Source: Naganishia liquefaciens
Taxonomy: Eukaryota; Basidiomycota; Tremellomycetes; Filobasidiales; Filobasidiaceae
Length of the DNA stretch: 64,000 nucleotides
Assembly (NCBI GenBank): GCA_013423385.1
Contig: BLZA01000007.1
Coordinates: 372,001 to 436,000 of the forward strand
Direction: 5' to 3'
Part shown: positions 37,299 to 49,371 of the stretch, one piece after another
How the letters are laid out: each line of letters begins with the position of its first letter
Position numbering within the stretch: position 1 is the first letter of the stretch
Notes under the pieces: model-generated
The model's database searches: none
Seen by the model: only the letters and a program-made list of their open reading frames with translations
What the model was told of the DNA's origin: nothing
Made by a program: the position numbers and the translations under genes

Positions 37299-39352
37299 GT
37301 TTGCCGCTCCTGTTCGGTCAAAGAAGCAATCCGGTTGTCGGGATCGTGGGCGCGAAGTCGCGATACTCGTTTTCCCTCGTCTAAGTAGCTGAAATCGTCA
37401 ATCTGGTGGAGAGTGGGCAAACGCGCAGCGTGAAAAGGGGAAGTAATGCTGGAGGATGTTATATTTCTTACTCACGATCCACAATACTTCAAATCAAAGA
37501 TCGCAAAAACCCCTACACGAAAACCTGCGACAAAACCCGCCAGCCAGTACATCTGACATCTTCGGTTTCGCCAGCTGTTTCGCCTGTTCCGTACAGCGAT
37601 TCCGCTAGCTATTCTTCGGGATCCAGCAGTCACTGAAGACAGCTAGGAAAACTGCCACGAAGACGTAAGAAATTAGCGATGCATCCGAAGACGTATCCGA
37701 AGCCGGTCCCGTGTAATTGCTCTCGTGGTCGACTATTTCACTCGAGATCCCATGTCTCGCAATCCTGGCAAAGTTTCTAGCACTACCAGCTGCATATCCT
37801 GTCCATTGCCTGGCGGAGTCAAAGCTGTCAGAACTAGCGTGATCGGCGGAGCTCACCAGCGAGAGCTCACCAGCGCAATGAACAGCTCAATGAACCAATT
37901 CGTTCCTGCTCCGGAACAAGATCTGCAGCGGTTTCTGCAGCTGTTAAGCTTACTCTTTCTAGCTCGGTTTCTGGTTGCTTGTCTGGTGCGTTTTCTGGTC
38001 TCGTAACGATGATCCAGGTGATGATCCGGAGCTTGATCCGGTAACCTGGCTGGACCTGTCGGGTGAGTACCAAGCTGTTTCTCGGGAGCAGAGTTCAGGG
38101 ATTCGGCTGGAAGAGCTAGAACCGCTTTTCGACACATGTTCGACCGAGCGATGCGGAAGCTTTACGGGAACTGCCACGGAAGGTGCGCGGGAGAACCGAC
38201 GGGATCGGTTCGGGATCTAACTTAGAGCAGAGGGGGAAACCAAATGGAAACCTCTTTAGCTATCAAGCTAGCTATCAACCAGTTGATTACCTCCTAGCTC
38301 CCGTTCAGTTCTTGTCCGGATCAGCCTCAACGCTAGCCTCCCTATAATCTCGCTCTCCAGTAATTTCCTTGCTTGCTCAATAAGCTGTATGACAGTGCAA
38401 GTGGCAGTTCCCAACTAAGAGCGGCCTCGCGGCTTGATTTCAGCTGATTTTGCGGCTGCGGGTGCTGCTGTACCGGCTGCAAAGCTGGCCAAATAAATCA
38501 TCGATTGACGCCAATCATCGGTCTAATCGACTGATAGGGCAATGATAGGGCACGCACATGTTCGCTCATATGTCACGGCGGCGATCTGGAAGGCCAAAAG
38601 AATACGTCGGCAAATGGCTTGTTCCCGAACACTCGGAAAGTCAGGATCTCACAGCTGGGTCTCAGAGATGGTCTCAGGCTGTCTCAGGCCTGCAACCCAG
38701 GTGCTAAGCAGCTTGCTAAACCTTCCGGTTGCGGTCGTCAGTTCGGTGACTAGCTGGGTAGCTGGCTGGGTCCTTTTTGAAAAAAGAGCTATCGCAGAGC
38801 TTTCACAGGTATTTCTCAGGCCTGGTCAAGCAAGCCCTCGTCAAGCTCCTTGCTCAGTACAGCTGTAAGTGCATTCGCTTTACCGGCAGTCACCCTTGGG
38901 CAATCCACTAGAGCTTCCTTCCGGCAGCTCTTTAGGCCTTCCGGAATCTCGGATGCAACACGGATGTCGTTATCGTTAGGAGTGCTCTAAAGCTGTCACT
39001 ACCGTTACTCTAGCTACCAGTGTGTCTGACAGCTTCGCTTCCTGATGCAATACTCTGCCGGCAATTGGGAAGCTATCGCAGAAGAGGCGGTGAGAACAGC
39101 TGCCAGAACCATGTCGACATTGCGAAAGCTATTGGATTGCTGGCAGCCGAGCCAGGCAATGTACGCATCGACCGGTTCTTCAGGTCGCTGTACTGCCGAT
39201 CATCGCTCACATAAATTTCTTCATCGTCGGGCTTCTCGATGTCCAGTTATATATGCAAACTACTTGAAATCTGCACCAGCTTTGTCCCGCCGTTCGTATT
39301 TCCTTTAGCAGCACGAGGTTGTTGAAGCCCTTCTTGAAAACCAACGATATCA
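37299..39352. other. 2-kb divergent spacer between glycosyltransferase B and C, strongly AGCT-rich
   Basis: The start codons of B and C face away from each other across 2,054 bp. About 40 AGCT tetramers were counted between 37380 and 39280, about five times the roughly eight expected by chance, often as tagctatc, cagctgtt or aagctatc. Frames here (37406-37636, 37853-38137, 38542-38868, 39020-39214) show no family motif. Both promoters must lie here. What else the stretch does is unknown. Confidence 0.65.
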
Positions 39353-42300
39353 ATGGGCCTTTTCAACCGAAAGAAGAACGAGGTATCGGCCATCGTTGTC
39401 GAAAAGGCAAATCCGGAAAGCGAGAAGGTTGAATCCGGAAACGATGACACCGACTTCGCGGGCGAGTCCCAAACGCCAGGAATCGACAGCAATTTCAACG
39501 TTTCGATGGCGAGCTTGGGCACATATGACGAAAAGGGCTACAATTACTCCAGTCAGCCTACGATCAGCAACACGGACGCGCTCGACATTATGGGTGACCA
39601 CTTGTATCGTTACGGCTGCAACTGGAAAAAGTGGTTTCAGCCTGTCGATGAGGAGAGTTACTACTTCGACAGCGATCAAGTTGCCACTGGTATCTGTCTG
39701 CGGACTGATACAGGAAAGCAAAGAACGTATCCCCTAGACTGCGCAGGGATGGACGAATTCGAATGGGCAGTGACTTCGCTCAACCCGGCAGTATGTATGG
39801 ATACCTTCCTTTTGGGTTCCTTTCGCTCATCGGGCTTGCGCTCTCCCTCCGAACAGGTTGCATTCAAAATTCGCTCGCCCATTGTTATGTCAATCATGGC
39901 TACCTTTATGTGAGTCTCTGATGATGGTTTGCAGAAGTGGTGGGCTCATCCCCGGCTTCGCATACTCTTAGTACGGAAGATATCGCAGAGTTCACAATCA
40001 ACGCGAATACTCGAATTCAAATTCTGGACGAATTATCACATCTCGCGCGAGCGCGAAAGCATCAATACGCAGCCTTTGTTCGAGATGAAGGCGTATTGTG
40101 TGTCTGGTCGGATAGCGTCAAGACCATCGTGGCCGATGTCGAGAAACTGGAGAAAGCGCTTCTCGACTTTGTCTGGGGCAATGAACATCAGCAAAAGAGT
40201 ATCATACCTGCCATCCCCACCTTCAACAACAATGTGGCCGAGGCCGCGGCTCCTGCTGTTGACAGTACCGATGTTGAAGACTCAGCCGCCGCAACTCAAA
40301 AGCAGCAATGGAAAATACGCCCTGTCATCATGTACGATTCCATTATCTCTGGTCTGAACGTCATCCTCATCTGCGCCTTGGTTGCCCTCGGATATCGTGA
40401 GTGGATCTGTTCCGTAGAAACGTGTAATCACCTGTGCTGAGACTCGTTGGGCATCACAGGAACCTTGATCAAAGGTTACCTTCTTGACGGCAACGCCGCG
40501 CGCTTCGCCTTGATCGTTGTTACGCCATTCATCATTCCGTTGATGATGGTAAGTCTCATTTTGTATAACGAATACGCGCGAGCTGACCATATGATCATAT
40601 CCGCCATTCTCAGTTCTCGACGCAGACAGTTGTCTCTAGTCTGGTGAGTATCGGTAGCTGAGAAGGCAATGAAAGTGGGCTAAAGCCTCGACGCAAATAG
40701 TGGCAGATCTTCGGACCGGTCAATCAAGTTGCTCGCAATTCCCTCACATTCAGTGCCATCGCTCCGAAACGAACTCTCGGCGAGCTTCCTCACGTCACCG
40801 TCTGGTTGCCTGTCTACAAAGAGGACCTCGAAGACGTTATCATGCCCACTGTCGAGTCGCTTAAGATCGCTCAGGCTACTTATGAAAGACAAGGCGGCTC
40901 CGTGTCAATTTTGGTCTGTGATGACGGTTTGCAACTCATTAGTCCCGAAGAAGTGGAAGCTAGGAAACGCTTCTATCACAACAACAATATGGCATACGTC
41001 TCTCGTCCCGGTCACGGCGTCAACGGTTTCCAGAGACGAGGTCGGTTCAAAAAGGCTTCCAACATGAATTTCGCCATTCAGCTGTCTCTGCGAGTGGAAG
41101 AAATCTTGGATGAGATGCGTCCGCACGCACAGGACGCCATGGGAGAAGACTACTTCTGGAGCGACGAGGATGAACAGTCTCTCTATGACGCCGCTCTGAG
41201 TCAGGCAGTGTCCGAAACCGAAGGCCTCGCCTGGGCCGATGGGAATATCCGAATGTGAGTCTTGTGCTCTTCTAGTGCTCTTCAGCTGACGACTAGGAAC
41301 GAAAAGCGGCGCTGTCATTCTGATTATCGACTCGGACACTCGAGTGCCCGAGGATTGCTTTGTGGACGCTGTCAGCGAATTCGAGCAGTGCCCCGATGTC
41401 GCAATCATTCAGCATTCATCTGGTGTTATGCAAGTCGCGCATCACTTTTTCGAAAATGGCATCGCACACTTTACTCGAAGTATCCAACTTGCTATCTCCT
41501 TCTGTTGCGCCAATGGTGCGATGGGTCCGTTCGTCGGTCACAATGCTTTCCTCAGGTGGTCCGCATTACAGGAGATCATCTTTGTCGAAGATGGTGTACG
41601 CAAGGTGTGGTCCGAATCGCACGTCTCCGAAGACTTCGCCATTTCTCTTGCGCTGCAGTTGAAGGGATACATCGTTCGATGGGCGACATATTCCGAAGAC
41701 AAGTTCGAGGAGGGCGTATCGTTGACCTGCGACGATGAAGTGAATCGATGGCAGAAATACGCATGGGGCTGTTCGGAACTGCTCTTCCACCCCTTCCGAT
41801 ACTGGCCTACACGAGGACCGTTTACGCCTTTGTTCCGACAATATCTCGGGAGTAACATTCCCCTCTCGGGCAAAATCTCGACACTGGGTTACATCTTCTC
41901 CTACTACGCCATCGGTCTCGCCTGGCCGCTTACAGTTCTAAATTACGTTCTCATTGGATTTGCTAGTACGTAAAGAATCGTGGTCGAGGGTCTGCTACTG
42001 TAATTGACATCTGGCTCTTCAGTTCCCATCGATGCATTCTACCTTAACGGATGGAAAGTCGTATTCACCTGTATCCTGCTTTTCCCTGGTCTCGGAAACT
42101 TGTCCGCCGTTGTTTTACGATACCGGCTCAAAGTACCCCATACCGGTTCATTCGCCAAAAAGCAAGTGACGTATATCTGTGAGTCTCAGCACGTTTGGTA
42201 GAGCGTTTACCTGAATTGATGCTGAATCGTTTAAATTACAAGTGTTCTTCTCCATCTTCTTCTCCGGTCTCAGTCTTCAGATCTTGTCCGCTCTCATCTG

Positions 42301-42702
42301 TCACATGATCGGTTATCAGATGACCTGGGCTGCAACTCTGAAAACGGTTGAAGCTTCGAACTTTTTCAAAGAGGTTCCAGACATTGCGCGCAAGTTCAAG
42401 TTCACCTTGCCCTTGAACCTGCTTTTGGTTGTAAGTGTTCACACCCGCCATGGTGTATATATGGCTGACATACATTCTTGTATCGACAGGCCGGAATGAT
42501 CGTCACAACGTCCTCTATCATGCCTACGGATTGGAGAGTGTACTCAATCGAGGCCATTGTCCCACTGGCTATGACAGTCGGCAGTCACATACTGTACCCG
42601 AGTAAGCAGGCGTGACATGCTTTCTTTCGTTTTTAGATTGCTGACCTCACTCAATGCTGATCAGTCGTTCTGAACCCTTGGCTTGTGCACTTCACCTTCT
42701 AA
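39353..42702 (+). CDS. family-2 glycosyltransferase, multi-pass membrane (paralogue C)
   Basis: Third paralogue, starting MGLFNRKKNEVSA at 39353, with a shorter acidic tail than A. It then has DIMGDHLYRYGCNWKKWF, EFTINANTRIQILD, RKHQYAAFVRDE and membrane helices. The catalytic domain spans about 40790-41930: ELPHVTVWLPVYKED, LVCDDGLQ, DSDTRVPED, ESHVSEDFA and NRWQKYAWG. C-terminal helices and the last exon VLNPWLVHFTF precede TAA 42700-42702. Introns include 39793-39856, 39911-39972, 40398-40459 and 41255-41306; the last splits the Ile codon of R-I-G. Gene D follows in the same direction after 1.7 kb. It appears intact, and its signature is nearest to A and B. Confidence 0.9.
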
Positions 42703-44440
42703 ATCGCTTGCGGATCCGGGGTTCCAGATCAGGACTGTAAGGGTGCGGAGACGGTCGCACAACTGTACTGTAGCAATACTATAGATGGGTCTATAATAGA
42801 GGTTGTAAAACAGTTGCCTGTATTCATTGAGGGTTCGAAGGGACTTAGACTGAGTTACGCAATCAGCGTCGACTTGCTCGTGTCTTCTAGGGTTTCAGAA
42901 GATGGCTGTATCACACCGCAAAGCACGACTTTTGGCGATCGACCTCCAAACATGTTTTGACTGGTTGTATGTTGGACTGAAGGTTTGATGCTGAACTCGA
43001 GATCACATGGACCGGTTAGCTGCCCTGTTCAAAGCTGACTGCGAGCGATAGCTATCTCAATTGCAAGCTACTTCTTCCGATTTACTGGTTCGCCCTCCTT
43101 TCGGCGCCGTCATGCTGTGATCTTGTCAATATTGAATGCAGGAAGCAGGAAAGGGATCGATAAGAACCGTGTGCGGATTCCGGCTTCTGCGCGTTTTCCT
43201 GAAGCTCGAATGCGTGCCGTCATATTGGGCGAGGCTGATTGACGCCTGATTTCGCGCAATAAGCTGCGCAACCGATCGGCAAGCTTTACGAGCCGTTACG
43301 ACAGGCGATCTCGGTCATGACCGAGGCCATACCGGATCTCGGCAATAACTCGGCTCCCGTGTTTTGCCCAGCCTCTAAGCATTTCATTTAAGTTTCGTCT
43401 CAGCTTTAGATGCTAGAGACACCAGCAGAGCAGAGTCCACGATAGCAACAGCAGCCTCAGCACGGCTATTCGATCCGATACAGGACAGCTGCCAATACCT
43501 TTTAGCCTCTCTAGTGTCTCTGCTGTGAGTTTACAGAGCTGCTCATATCTCTCAATACGCTTCGCATCACCATACGCCTTGAAGCTCGAGCTGAACCCAG
43601 TGAGGGCGACCGCCAGGACAATATGAAGATCGATAGCGATACATAGATTGACCGACCCGTACCCATTTCGAAGGGCATTCCAGCCCTTTATCCACCAAAA
43701 AAGTTGCAGCGCAAGGGGTAACGAGCTGTGTAGCGTAAAGCAAGAAGCTTCAATAAGTTTCAGGCACGACTGAGTTGTCTCGCCCGTGTTGCCTGCACGA
43801 GCACCAGCTCAGCCACCTAATTTTTATTTTTGCCATTTGTGCCATCTGTCATGCCTTCGTACCTACCTTTCACGATGTCCAGATGGCCAGAATACCGACA
43901 AGAAGCTGGCTTGAAGCGAAGCGAGCTATGTGAATACTAGACCCCTGAAGGTACCGGCTCGACACCACTCGACATGGCAAGCGGCCTCTCTCAGCAAGCT
44001 GCGCAGCGCACGGGGCCTAATGTGACATCCCTTGATGACCAGCTATGGATGTAGTCCTCTGTCGAGCGAAACTGATCGACGGTCTCACGATTCATCTGGG
44101 TGACGGCAGTGTGGTGGCTGATCAAAGAGCATACTATGCCTGTCATTTGACTATGAGGGTGTTGCCGAAGGAAGACTTTTGACGAGTAGGCAGCAGGCGG
44201 GCTAGTAAGTCTTCATCGTATTCTCTAATGGATAATTCAACGTTTCAAGGCAACTTCGCTAACGATGTAGATCTGTTGAACCCAGATACGCAAGTAATCG
44301 GACTTTGCCACGCCGCCTGTCATTCTAGCAATTCCACTCGTCAAAGATCGCCACAACGCCCTTGTCAATTCTCGCCCTTCCTTTCTGGCTCTCGGACGCC
44401 GATTCTTTCTTCACGGCCTTTTCCAAACTTGGAGATACCC
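42703..44440. other. 1.7-kb spacer between glycosyltransferase C and D, AGCT-rich
   Basis: No credible gene. About 20 AGCT tetramers lie between 43010 and 44050, over three times the chance rate. A perfect 16-bp palindrome is at 43310-43325. The promoter of gene D must lie in the distal part. A frame reading upstream of D from 44228 is discussed under that gene. Confidence 0.55.
43310..43325. repeat. perfect 16-bp palindrome
   Basis: The sequence ctcggtcatgaccgag equals its own reverse complement. It could be a dimer-binding site or chance. It sits about 1.1 kb upstream of gene D and 600 bp past gene C. Confidence 0.5.
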
Positions 44441-47400
44441 ATGTCAGTCAGCAGCTTCCGGCGGCGACTCTCGTCCATCATCGCCCCATTCACGGTCGCT
44501 GCTCCCTCAATTGCGCCTCCTGACGCTACGAATCGGACAAGACGAGGAAGCTCTGTGCCATGGAATCGAGGCGCTCCGGACCATTCGGAACAGAATGACA
44601 CTACATCAACGGACGTCGACTGGGATCGCAAATCTTACGACTTGTCAGAGGCGGCCTCGCGACAATCTTTCGACCTGTCGGCCAGCGAGGCCGCATCAGA
44701 TAGCGAGACTCACCAAGCATACTCGGACTCATCTGGCCTGTCATCGGACACCAATAGCGAAGACGATGCGGAAATTGACGACAAGTATGACTTGATGACA
44801 AGTCATCTCTATCAAGTGGCGGAGGGGAAGGGTTGGTTCCGATCTTCCAAAGCATGGGGTAACAGCACTGGCATTGTTTCAATCCGGTGTGTGCTTTAGC
44901 GTAGCGAGAGGTGACAAGTCTTAACCCCAGTCTTCTTGATAGGGTACGCCGGAGGGAATTCCGGACGCATCCAAGACTCAGAAACAGACGCCGGCGCTCT
45001 CCTGCTGTACGCGAAGCGTTGAGACAATGGGAGCAGGCTATCTGTCTATTGAACCCTGAGGTTGCTTTGCGAATCAGTTCCAAGGTCGTGCAGGCTATTA
45101 TGGCGCGAGCGTGAGTCACGGAACGAAATTCTCTGTTAGCGCACGTCTCAATCCCTGCTTAGTGACCCAAATGCACACGAGATCGTGATCGATGTCAACA
45201 CTCGCATTCAAGTCCTGGATGAGATATCACATCTCGCCGGTGCTCGGAAACATCAATGCGCGGCCTTTATCCGATCGGAAAACTGCTTGGTCGTATGGAC
45301 GGACGAAGTCGAGACTGTCATTGAATCTGCGGAAGCCCTGGAGAAACGAATGATCCACTACGTATGGACTGGGCGTCATCAGGAGACCAAGAAAATAGAT
45401 GACTTACTGTGCGCATTGCCCGACACCGGAGATTCGGAGAAGACTTTTGCAAATGTTGACGAAACCATCGAGGATAAAGATCTCGGTTCGTTGGAGGAGG
45501 ATTTGGGACGTGGAGAAGGAGAGTGGTCGCGCAACGCCAGGCGGCCGGTCATGCTATACGCACCGCTAATCTCTGGTCTGGCCATCATCTTGAATTGCGT
45601 TTTTACCGCTTCCGGAATGCGCAATCTAATCAAACAAGCACTTCTTGATCACAATCTCACTCGGTTCGCCCTAATAGCCACTGTGCCTTTCGGATTCTTG
45701 CTCGCGACCGTAAGTGAGATTGTTCCTGTATGCCAGTGTCAAAGCTGATAGCTCAAAATATCTGAAGTTCTTTTGCATCTGTGTTGTGGGGAACGTCTGG
45801 CAGATGATTGGCCCCATAGCCCACTTCCGCGAGAACAGCACTTATTATTCAGGGAAGGCCCCTGTCCGGATGACGGGAACCCTACCTCAAATCACTATCA
45901 TGATGCCAGTTTATAAGGTCAGCCAACGCGCTCTAGTGTCTTTTCAGAATGTTTCGCTCACGAATCAGTGCTTTGCCTTCGCGATTCAATTGCTAGGAAG
46001 GACTAGAAGGCGTTATCATTCCCACGGTCGAATCACTTAAAGTCGCTATGGGCACGTATGAGCGTCAAGGTGGCTCCGTCAATATCGTGATTTGCGATGA
46101 CGGGATGCAGATCTGGGAGGAGGAGGAGGCGGAAAGGCGCAAGGCGTATTATGAGCGAAACAACATTGGCTGGTGTGCTCGGCCCAAGCATAATCACGAA
46201 GGATTCATACGCAAGGGAAAATTCAAGAAGGCCAGCAACATGAATTTCACAAACAGGCTCTCCCTCCGAGTAGAGGAAATTATGGACGAATTGCACCCTC
46301 AACCCCCAGCAGAAGATGCTGACTTTCAATGGAGCCATGAAGACGAGCAGGATATCTACGAGCGTGCTCTGGCCCGAGCTATCGAGGAGACCAACGGTCT
46401 GGCATGGGCTTCAGGCAACATCCGAATCGGAGAAATTATTCTTATCATCGATTCCGATACACGGGTACCGACGGACTGCTTTCTGGACGCCGCCTCAGAG
46501 ATGCATTGGGCTCCAGAGCTGTCCATCATCCAGCACGAGAGCTCGGTAATGCAAGTCATCGAGCACTATTTTGAGAACGGTATCACCAGTTTCACTACTC
46601 GAATCAAGTATGTTACCGCTTTTTCAAGTTTCTTGTGATGCTAAATCTTGCTCTACTGCTAGTTCGGCCATCTCATTCTGCGTGACGAATGGTGAAGTCT
46701 CGCCCTTTATCGGTCACAACGCCTTTTTGCGTTGGTCAGCATTACAAGATGCCGCCTTTATCGATCCTGACGACGGCATAACCAAACAATGGAACGAGGC
46801 TTGTGTATCCGAAGATTTTGATCTGTCTTTGCGCATTCAGATGAGGGGTTGGACAATGCGCTGGGCTTCGTATTCAAATGGTGGATTTGCAGAAGGCGTC
46901 TCTTTGACTGCAGTGGATGAGCTAAATCGGTGGCAGAAATGTAAGATCGATCCGGCTGATACGGATGGCTCCGCTTATGCATCGGCATTCCCGTCAGACG
47001 CGTACGGTTGCAGCGAGATGCTTTTCAATCCGTTTTCCAAGTGGTTTTCACGAGGTCCGATCAACAAGCTTTTCCGAATGTTCATCTGGTCCGATATACC
47101 GATTCATTCGAAGATCTCCACTCTGGCATACATCTCGAGTTACTACGCGATTGCCTGTGCTTTCCCGCTTTCCAGTATGAATTGGATCCTGATGGGACTT
47201 TTCCGTAAGTACACTTTCGCGGCGAATGACATTATGGCTGACTCGGCGCTTTAGATGACTCTCTCGATGCATTCTATCTGCAGTCGTGGAATGTCTTCCT
47301 TACATGTATTGTCATCTTTTGCGGCTTGTCCAATATCTCCTCGGCCATCTTCCAATATCGCCTAAAGCAGAACAGTCTCGGCGGCGCCCTCATTGGCAAC

Positions 47401-47813
47401 TTCAAGTGGTTGTTCTTTTTCTTCTTCTTCTTCTGTGGTCTTTCCTACCACCTCAGCACAGCTCTCCTCTCTCATCTCACCGGCTACGACATGTCTTGGG
47501 CAATGACGGAAAAAGAGGTCGATTTTTCGAATTTCTTCAAGGAGGTGCCTGCAATTCTCAGGAGATTCTGGACGGCCTTTATTCCATCTTTCCTGGTGAT
47601 CATAGGATGTGGCGTTCTGGCTAGCTCCTATATACCGGAGGGTTACCGCATTCAAGACTTTACGGCAATTTTGCCCGCCATGACTCAAGCAGGTTCTCAT
47701 ATCTTATATCCCAGTGAGTCGTATTTCACTCTTATTCGCATTATCAAGCTCATGCAACACCATCGCGGTATGCAGTTGTACTTAATCCCTGGTTGATGCA
47801 CTTCAGCTTTTAA
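44441..47813 (+). CDS. family-2 glycosyltransferase, multi-pass membrane (paralogue D)
   Basis: Fourth and most different paralogue. ATG 44441 (MSVSSFRRRLSS) is preferred; an in-frame ATG at 44228 would add 71 residues. The Ser/Asp-rich tail lacks the MG start of A-C. The motifs are VIDVNTRIQVLD, IVICDDGMQ, GKFKKASNMNF, DSDTRVPTD, ACVSEDFDLSL, YSNGGFAEGVSL and NRWQKYAYG, the last joined over an intron near 46940-46998. The insert DPDDGIT and IQHESSVMQV are, from memory, typical of the widespread fungal form of this family. The R-I-G intron of A-C is absent: coding runs straight through GNIRIGEIILIIDSDTR. The last exon gives VLNPWLMHFSF before TAA 47811-47813. It appears intact. Confidence 0.87.
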
Positions 47814-48095
47814 GATTTCGGGGGATCGGCCTTGGTGGTATTTTGTCGTCGGGACCTTCGTCGCGCGTACAGTATTGGTCAAATCTAATTATCATATGCA
47901 TCGTAGTTGTGCTCGGAAACTGTCTCATGCATCTTGGCCCCCAAGGGGAACGCGGCAATATATCAGATACTAAGTCGCCTTTCGATTCTTTTCAGCTGCA
48001 CTGCATATACCTCTTTGGGTGTAGCCGACAAAGACAAGAGGTGGGTCACTTGATACAGGAACGCTTTTGATCGGATCTGGGGTATACAACTTGAT

Positions 48096-49371
48096 TCATA
48101 CAAAGTTGCGGTGTCCCGCGCTGAGAGTTGTCATGCCCATTCTCATCATCTCCGTCTTCAACGGGCGTGCCAGCCATATCAGGACGGCTGCTATTACCGG
48201 AGAAAATTCCAAGAGGCCAAACAACCATTCGTTCGAGCTTGCTGTGCCCCATACGCCTTCGGCCGTCTCCGCCAGTCGGTAGACTGTACGAAGGAAGATG
48301 AGCAGACTGGTGATGTAAAGTATGACGAGGAACGTCTTGGTATACGTGTGCCCTTCCCCGATGAATGCCGGCCCTTCCTTTTCGGCGTTCCGAACTGTAG
48401 GTTCCGAGGCGTTGGACGAGTGGGAGCGAATAAGACCAGATGGTCCAGCGGCGGCTTTGGGGTACTTTATGTCATTTCGAAGTCGAATGAGGATGATCGA
48501 CAGAATGACAAGGAATACGAGGAAGGAGGCGCACTGTAAAAAGAGAGGCGTCAACTCGACTCACTTCGATGCGAGACGTGGTTGGGCGACGAGCGCTCAC
48601 CTGCAAAGCCAATCCGACGAGTAAAATATTGTTCGCTTGATCGGATGAGACGGAAGTTGATTCACCCCTAGAATCCTTGGATTCTGCAACACCGATAAGA
48701 GCGGCTCCGACAATTTGGACGATAGTCGTCAAGGAATCGATCGTGATGAAAACTGTCCGCGGTAGGTGTTCAGTCAGTGTATCTCGACGAGCAAGTTGGG
48801 GGTTGACGCACTCGCCACGAACTTCTTTTTAACCGGCGATACGCGAAGGTTCGCAGAGTTCAGATTGATGGCGTATGACAAACTGAGATACAGCGCTGCA
48901 GACACAAATACTGGAGCCTAAACAATTGAGGCATATAATCAGCATCAAGCATGACATCATACTGTCCATCTTGTCGCCTTTCGTACTTACGCAAACAATG
49001 AAGAAATACTGAATGACGAAGGGGATGACAAGGAACGGATTCTCGTGCGATTTGATTCTGAATCCATAACCGACAATCTCCATGGCCTGATTGAACGCGA
49101 AACACCATGACTCGTTCAGCACCACAAAGTCTGGCGATCATCGCTTTCTACTCACACACGCGAATGCTATTAGCCCCTGGAACCATCGGATACCGCGGCC
49201 CTTGATGAAGTAGTATGTGTGGCCGATGAACGCTATGGCGAATAAAGCCGTGGCCAAGGCGCCTAGGGCCAGAGAAGGCACATAGTTGTAAATGCTGATG
49301 AAAGCCTCCCCGTCTGGCAAAGGTCGAGGTTTCGGGTTGTAGGGGCCTTTATAGCCGTCGAGCGATGACAT
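48096..49371 (-). CDS. RTA1-like seven-helix membrane protein
   Basis: Five or six exons encode about 330 residues with about seven hydrophobic helices. The first exon has FISIYNYVPSLALGALATAL, the usual YxYxPS opening of the RTA1 family, then FIGHTYYFIKGRG. A later exon has FLVILYITSLLIFLRTVYRLAE, matching the conserved RxxYRxxE segment, followed by EWLFGLLEF. The family includes Rta1 and the sphingoid-base transporter/regulator Rsb1, linked to lipid translocation and drug resistance; the activity here is not shown. A Ser-rich loop (GLIRSHSSNASEP) lies between helices 5 and 6. Start is ATG 49371 and stop TGA 48096-48098. It converges on glycosyltransferase D with 282 bp between stops. Confidence 0.87.

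Noticed and set aside
46900-47000. Apparent 20-residue insertion after NRWQK in glycosyltransferase D
   Set aside because: It has GTAAGA and CAG ends, and removal restores NRWQKYAYGC as in the paralogues, so it is an intron.
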